Origin: Caballeronia sp. Lep1P3
GTDB lineage: Bacteria; Pseudomonadota; Gammaproteobacteria; Burkholderiales; Burkholderiaceae
Assembly: GCF_022879595.1 (NCBI RefSeq)
Contig: NZ_CP084267.1
Coordinates: forward strand, 496,001 to 560,000
Length of the DNA: 64,000 bases
Reading direction: 5' to 3'
In this document: positions 59,605-64,000 of the stretch, piece by piece
How positions within the stretch are numbered: the first letter of the stretch is position 1
Layout: the number at the start of each line of letters is the position of its first letter
Made by a program: the position numbers and the translations under genes
Notes under the pieces: generated by a model
Seen by the model: the letters and a program-made list of their open reading frames with translations, nothing else
What the model was told of the DNA's origin: nothing
Database searches by the model: none

Positions 59605-60633
59605 ATGAATTCGACGAAGAGCCTTATCGCGGCTTCGATCATCGCGGCATGCGCTTACGGTTATGGCGCGGTGGCGCATGCGGCCGAGCCGATCGTCTTC
59701 ACGAGCTGGGGCGGCACGACGCAGTCTTCGCAGCAGAAGGACTGGGCGCAGCCGTTCTCGCAGGCCAACGGCATCAACGTGCTGATGGACGGCCCGACCG
59801 ACTACGGCAAGCTCAAGGCGATGGTGGAAAGCGGCAACGTCACATGGGACGTTGTGGATGTCGAAGGCGACTTCGCCTATGCGGCGCAGAAGGCGGGGCT
59901 TGTCGAGCCGATCGACTACAACGTGGTCAAGAAAGACGAACTCGATCCACGCTTTGCGACGCCCGCTTCGGTAGGGAGTTTCTATTACTCGTTTGTCCTC
60001 GGCTACAACAAGGGCAAGTACGCAAGCGCGCAGCCGCAAAACTGGAGCGATTTGTTCGACACGAAGAAGTACCCCGGCAAGCGCACGCTCTATAAATGGT
60101 CCGCGCCCGGCGTACTCGAAATTGCGTTGCTCGCGGATGGCGTGCCTGCCGACAAGCTCTATCCGCTCGACCTGGATCGCGCATTCAAGAAGCTCGACAC
60201 CATCAAGAGCGACATCGTGTGGTGGAGCGGCGGCGCGCAATCGCAGCAATTGCTCGCCTCGGGCGAAGCGCCGATGGGCGTGTTCTGGAATGGCCGCCTG
60301 CATGCGCTCGCGCAAACCGGCGTGCCGGTCGGCATCTCGTGGAATCAGAACCTGACCGCGGCGGACATGCTGGTCGTGCCGAAAGGCTCGAAGCACAAAG
60401 CCGAAGCGATGAAGTTCCTCGCTTACGCGACGAGTGCGCAAGCGCAGGCCAAGTTCGCCACGAACACCAACTACGCGCCGATCAACGTGAAGTCGCCCGC
60501 ATTGATGCCCGCGGATGTCGCAAAGCAATTGCCCGATCAATACAAGAGCTCGCAGATCAATCTGGACATGAAGTACTGGGCCGACAATCGCGACGCCATC
60601 GCGAAGCGCTGGTACGCGTGGCAGTCGAAGTAA
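59605..60633 (+). CDS. ABC substrate-binding protein, spermidine/putrescine (PotD) type
   Basis: The 342-residue protein has a signal peptide (MNSTKSLIAASIIAACAYG, cut probably after AHA near 27). The mature part is SBP_bac_8/PotD-like: IVFTSWGGTTQSSQQKDWAQ, NGINVLMDGPTDYGKLKAMV and NYAPINVKSPALMP. PotD-like binders take up polyamines or other small cations, but many have been recruited for other compounds. CAGGAGACAG gives a good ribosome-binding site. The ligand is presumably the compound degraded by the operon. Confidence 0.9.
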   Translation: MNSTKSLIAASIIAACAYGYGAVAHAAEPIVFTSWGGTTQSSQQKDWAQPFSQANGINVLMDGPTDYGKLKAMVESGNVTWDVVDVEGDFAYAAQKAGLVEPIDYNVVKKDELDPRFATPASVGSFYYSFVLGYNKGKYASAQPQNWSDLFDTKKYPGKRTLYKWSAPGVLEIALLADGVPADKLYPLDLDRAFKKLDTIKSDIVWWSGGAQSQQLLASGEAPMGVFWNGRLHALAQTGVPVGISWNQNLTAADMLVVPKGSKHKAEAMKFLAYATSAQAQAKFATNTNYAPINVKSPALMPADVAKQLPDQYKSSQINLDMKYWADNRDAIAKRWYAWQSK

Positions 60634-60684
60634 GCCGCCGCACTGACCGTTGAATCCCGGGGAACACAGCCTGTTGGAGTCATC

Positions 60685-61566
60685 ATGCCGAACGTCCTGA
60701 GTACCGTTGCACCTCCTGCCGCGAAAGCGCGGCGAAAGCCGGATTGGCGCAGCATGCGTCTTCTCGCGCCCGCGCTGCTGTTGCTCGCGATCTTCTTCGT
60801 TGTGCCCGTGCTGTCACTCCTTTTGCGCAGCATCATGGAGCCGACGCCGGGGCTGCAGAACTACGCGGAGCTGCTCGGCTCGACGACGTATCTCAAGGTC
60901 TTCGGCAACACGTTCCTCGTCGCGACGGTGGTGACGGCAGCGACCGTGCTGATCGGCTTTCCGACTGCGTGGCTGCTCGCCATCGCGCCGCGCAGGATCA
61001 GCTCGCTGCTGTTCTCCATCCTGCTTCTGTCGATGTGGACGAATCTGCTCGCACGCACTTTCGCGTGGATGGTGCTGTTGCAATCGACCGGGCCGATCAA
61101 TCGCGCGCTGATGGCGTTGCACATCATCAACGAGCCACTCGCGTTGGTGAACAACCTCGTCGGCGTGACCATCGGCATGACTTACATCATGCTGCCGTTT
61201 CTCGTGATGCCGCTGCACGCGACGTTGCGCAGCATCGATGCATCGACATTGCGCGCGGCCGCCGTGTGCGGTGCGAGCCGCTGGCAAGCGTTCTGGCGCG
61301 TGCTGGTGCCGCTCGCGGCGCCAGGCGTCGCATCGGGTGCGCTGATGGTCTTCGTGATGGCGCTCGGTTACTTCGTGACGCCCGCGCTGCTCGGCGGACC
61401 GTCATACATGATGCTCGCGGAACTCATCGCGCAGCTCGTGCAGGGAGTGCTCAACTGGGGTCTTGCAGGCGCGGCTGCGTTCGTTCTGCTCGCGGTCACG
61501 CTCGGACTGTTCACGCTGCAGTTGCGCTTTACCGGCGGCGCGCGTGCAAGCATGGGAGGACGCTGA
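60685..61566 (+). CDS. ABC permease, PotB type
   Basis: A 293-residue membrane protein with about six segments. The cytoplasmic coupling loop AAAVCGASRWQAFWRVLVPL and the following APGVASGALMVFVMA are characteristic. The N-terminal 25 residues are basic and cytoplasmic. It is one base from the second permease, so translation is coupled. Confidence 0.9.
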   Translation: MPNVLSTVAPPAAKARRKPDWRSMRLLAPALLLLAIFFVVPVLSLLLRSIMEPTPGLQNYAELLGSTTYLKVFGNTFLVATVVTAATVLIGFPTAWLLAIAPRRISSLLFSILLLSMWTNLLARTFAWMVLLQSTGPINRALMALHIINEPLALVNNLVGVTIGMTYIMLPFLVMPLHATLRSIDASTLRAAAVCGASRWQAFWRVLVPLAAPGVASGALMVFVMALGYFVTPALLGGPSYMMLAELIAQLVQGVLNWGLAGAAAFVLLAVTLGLFTLQLRFTGGARASMGGR

Positions 61567-61567
61567 C

Positions 61568-62371
61568 ATGTTGCTCGATTTCGATCGTCTAGGTTCGCTG
61601 AAGTGGATGCTGATCGCGATTGGCTGCGCCGTAGGGCTTTTTCTGCTGCTGCCGATTCTCTTTATCGTCGCGCTGTCGTTCGGCGACTCGCAATGGCTCA
61701 TCTTTCCCGCGCCTGGCTGGACGCTGGAGTGGTATCGCCAGTTGTTCACGGACTCCGGCTGGGTGGATTCGCTCCTCACGAGCGCCAAGCTCGCGGTGAT
61801 CGTCACCGTCTTGTCGGTGCTGCTCGGACTGTTCGCCTCGCTTGCGCTCACGCGCGGCAAGTTTCGCGGGCGCAACGCGGTGCAGGCGTTCTTTCTGACG
61901 CCGATGGTCCTGCCCGTGGTCGTGCTGGCGGTCGCACTGTATGCGTTCAGCTTGCGCGTGGGACTCAATGGCACGACGACCGGCTTCGTCATCGGCCATC
62001 TCATCATCGCGTTGCCGTTCTCGATCATCGCCATCAGCAATTCGCTCTCGACGTTCGATACGGCGCTCGAAGACGCGGCGATGATCTGCGGTGCATCGCC
62101 GCTGATGGTCAAGCTGCGCGTCACCTTGCCCGCGATTCATCACGGGCTGTTCGCGGCGGCGATCTTCTCCTTCCTCGCATCGTGGGACGAAGTCGTCGTG
62201 TCCATCTTCATGTCCAGCCCGACGTTGCAGACCTTGCCGGTGCGTATCTGGTCGACGCTGCGCCAGGACCTGACGCCCGTCGTCGCCGCGGCTTCGTCGC
62301 TGCTCGTCGCGCTGACGACGTTTTTGATGCTGGCAGCCGCCGTGCTGCGCCGTCCCCGTTCCGTGAATTGA
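61568..62371 (+). CDS. ABC permease, PotC type
   Basis: From ATG 61568 the protein is 267 residues with about six membrane segments. The coupling loop is DAAMICGASPLMVKLRVTLP, followed by FAAAIFSFLASWDEVVVSIF, typical of PotC. The open frame back to 61463 overlaps the first permease and is rejected. It pairs with the PotB-type permease to form the channel. Confidence 0.9.
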   Translation: MLLDFDRLGSLKWMLIAIGCAVGLFLLLPILFIVALSFGDSQWLIFPAPGWTLEWYRQLFTDSGWVDSLLTSAKLAVIVTVLSVLLGLFASLALTRGKFRGRNAVQAFFLTPMVLPVVVLAVALYAFSLRVGLNGTTTGFVIGHLIIALPFSIIAISNSLSTFDTALEDAAMICGASPLMVKLRVTLPAIHHGLFAAAIFSFLASWDEVVVSIFMSSPTLQTLPVRIWSTLRQDLTPVVAAASSLLVALTTFLMLAAAVLRRPRSVN

Positions 62372-62381
62372 GGTAGCCGTC

Positions 62382-63470
62382 ATGACATCCGCATTCCTGC
62401 AAATCCAGCGCCTGCGCAAGACCTACGATCAGGTCGTCGCCATCGACAATGTCTCGCTCGAAATCAAGCGAGGCGAGTTCATGACTTTTCTCGGGCCGTC
62501 GGGTTCCGGGAAGAGCACCACGTTGTATATCGTCGCGGGCTTTCAGGAGCCGACCGAAGGACGCGTGCTACTCGACGGCAAGCCGCTGCTGTCCGTTGCG
62601 CCCAACAAGCGCAACATCGGAATGGTGTTCCAGCGCTACACGCTGTTCCCGCATCTGACGGTGGGCGAAAACGTGGCGTTTCCGCTGCGTGTGCGTCGCA
62701 GGCCGGAGGCCGAAGTCAGGCAGAAGGTCGAGAAGATGCTCGCGCTCGTGCATCTGTCGGAGTTTCGCGACCGCATGCCCGCGCAGATGTCCGGTGGACA
62801 GCAGCAGCGCGTCGCGATCGCGCGCGCGCTCGCTTACGATCCACCGGTCTTGTTGATGGACGAACCGCTCTCCGCGCTCGACAAGAAGCTGCGCGAAGAG
62901 ATTCAGCTCGAATTGCGCCGTATTCATCAGGAGACGGGCGTGACGATTCTCTATGTCACGCACGATCAGGAAGAGGCACTGCGGTTGTCGGATCGCATCG
63001 CGGTGTTCAACAAGGGGCGCATCGAACAATGCGGCACGGGCGAGGAGTTGTATGCGAATCCGGCATCGAAGTTCGTGGCGAATTTCATCGGCAATTCCAA
63101 CTTCCTTCCGGTTCGCGTGACGACGAGCAACGCCGGGCAATCGACCGGTGTGTTTCCGAATGGCCATGCCGTCGCCACTACCGGCAGCTCCGCGCTCTGT
63201 GCAGGCGATGACGGCGCCTTGATGGTGCGTCCGGAACAGATGCGCATCCGCCCGCTCGGTGTATCGAACGGATCGGCCGGATTGCCGGTTACGGTGCGCG
63301 ACATCACGTATCTCGGCGACGCGATGCACTATGCGGTCCAGACGCCGTGGCAGCAGGAGATTTCGATTCGCATGCCCGCGGGCGATCATCGCGACAGCGG
63401 GCTTGCGATCGGAACCGAGGCGCTGGTCGATTGGGATGCACGCGATGTCAGACTCTTTGCACAGGCCTGA
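62382..63470 (+). CDS. ABC ATPase, PotA type
   Basis: The 362-residue protein has Walker A GPSGSGKSTTLYIV, Q-loop MVFQRYTLFPHLTV, signature MSGGQQQRVAIARAL, Walker B VLLMDEPLSALD and H-loop LYVTHDQEE. A C-terminal TOBE_2 domain (about 270-360) is present, with ALMVRPEQMRIRP. All catalytic motifs are intact. It completes a full importer with the three preceding genes. Confidence 0.94.
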   Translation: MTSAFLQIQRLRKTYDQVVAIDNVSLEIKRGEFMTFLGPSGSGKSTTLYIVAGFQEPTEGRVLLDGKPLLSVAPNKRNIGMVFQRYTLFPHLTVGENVAFPLRVRRRPEAEVRQKVEKMLALVHLSEFRDRMPAQMSGGQQQRVAIARALAYDPPVLLMDEPLSALDKKLREEIQLELRRIHQETGVTILYVTHDQEEALRLSDRIAVFNKGRIEQCGTGEELYANPASKFVANFIGNSNFLPVRVTTSNAGQSTGVFPNGHAVATTGSSALCAGDDGALMVRPEQMRIRPLGVSNGSAGLPVTVRDITYLGDAMHYAVQTPWQQEISIRMPAGDHRDSGLAIGTEALVDWDARDVRLFAQA

Positions 63471-63473
63471 TGT

Positions 63474-64000
63474 ATGCGCGAGACGTTGCCTTCCCTGAAA
63501 GTCGAACGCCCGACCGTCACGCTGCGCGAGCTTGCACTGCAGAAGATGCGCACTGCGATCCTCGATGCGCGCTTCTTGCCCGGCGATCGTCTCGTCGAGC
63601 GCGCGCTCTGCGAAGAACTCGGCGTGAGCCGTACCGTCGTGCGTGAGGTGTTGCGTCATCTGGAAACGGAAGGGCTCATTCAGTCTCTGCCGAACCAGGG
63701 TCCGATCGTCGCGATCCTCGACATGGAATCCGCCGCCGAAATCTACGATATCCGTGCGCTCCTCGAAGGAGAAGCGGCGATGGCGTGCGCGCGGCTCGCC
63801 GATGAGAGTGTGGTCGCGGCGCTCGCCGAGTGCATCGAGCAGATTCAGACCGCTTTCGACGCACGCGATCACCACGAAGTGCGCGACCTCACCACGGCGT
63901 TCTATGAGCGCATGTTTCGGGGCGGACAACGATGTGTCGCGTGGGAAGTGGTTCAGTCGCTGACCGCGCGTATCAATCGCCTGAGAGCGTTGACGATCGC
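63474..64000 (+). CDS. GntR-family regulator, FCD subfamily (partial, runs off window)
   Basis: ATG 63474 lies one base beyond the ATPase stop (TGATGT) and opens a frame to the end of the window, about 175 codons. It has the HTH LCEELGVSRTVVREVLRHLE at about 44-63 and the start of an FCD domain (YDIRALLEGEAAMACARLAD). It is a close paralogue of the protein at 56490-57167, so the operon is flanked by two related regulators. The C-terminal third is outside the window. Confidence 0.92.
   Translation, partial: MRETLPSLKVERPTVTLRELALQKMRTAILDARFLPGDRLVERALCEELGVSRTVVREVLRHLETEGLIQSLPNQGPIVAILDMESAAEIYDIRALLEGEAAMACARLADESVVAALAECIEQIQTAFDARDHHEVRDLTTAFYERMFRGGQRCVAWEVVQSLTARINRLRALTI

Noticed and set aside
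62568..63929. A 453-codon minus-strand frame opposite the PotA-type ATPase and GntR genes
   Set aside because: It crosses two clear plus-strand genes and has shadow-type composition.
1..64000. CRISPR arrays, tRNA or rRNA genes, phage integrase or attachment sites
   Set aside because: No regularly spaced repeats, no tRNA-like cloverleaf or rRNA stretches and no integrase protein were seen; all mobile genes belong to insertion sequences.

Overview
The window is GC-rich, densely coded DNA. Its mix of ABC uptake operons, paired GntR/LysR regulators and IS66/IS21/IS3/IS5-type elements fits a Burkholderiales bacterium, most likely Burkholderiaceae such as Paraburkholderia or Caballeronia. That placement is an inference from gene content; no rRNA, tRNA or CRISPR array was seen.

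Layout. (1) 1-9.6 kb: a deoxyribose/pentose catabolic operon with the deoC end, a two-domain ALDH16-type dehydrogenase, an RbsD/FucU mutarotase, a PfkB-family sugar kinase, and a ribose-type ABC transporter with two different permeases. A convergent DeoR-family gene follows. (2) 9.7-16.7 kb: small metabolic genes and four regulators, including a LysR protein with two HTH domains, two FCD-type GntR proteins, and a glutaredoxin-DinB fusion. (3) 16.95-23.3 kb: a NitT/TauT-type ABC transporter joined to a LeuC/LeuD-type hydratase and an isocitrate-lyase-superfamily lyase, probably an uptake and cleavage pathway for a branched dicarboxylate. (4) 23.3-24.9 kb: a PadR regulator (YqjI-like) and a siderophore-interacting flavoprotein with a palindromic operator. 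(5) 25.2-53.1 kb: an exopolysaccharide locus with glycosyltransferases, acyl/acetyltransferases, a methyltransferase, AKR and GMC oxidoreductases, a Wzy/ligase-like membrane protein and a hybrid sensor kinase. It is heavily damaged by nested insertion sequences. (6) 53.1-56.3 kb: an IS5-type element and a decayed lysR/SDR remnant. (7) 56.4-64 kb: a GntR-controlled operon with an alpha/beta hydrolase, a flavin reductase fusion, a NIPSNAP protein and a polyamine-type ABC transporter, ending in a second GntR gene cut by the window edge.

The most striking structure is the set of insertions in the exopolysaccharide locus. An IS66 element (30147-38425) carries an IS3 element in the end of its tnpC and, further on, a second IS3-type element. 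That second element is itself split by another IS66. The 5' part of gmd (GDP-mannose dehydratase) is missing at the outer border. A second nest (43241-47556) is an IS21 element split by a diverged copy of the same IS3-type element, and it interrupts a GT4 glycosyltransferase. Target duplications and reading frames let the insertion history be rebuilt base by base. Three 21-bp-spaced GCCA(A) direct repeats lie upstream of genes in this locus and look like a shared, undescribed regulatory site.
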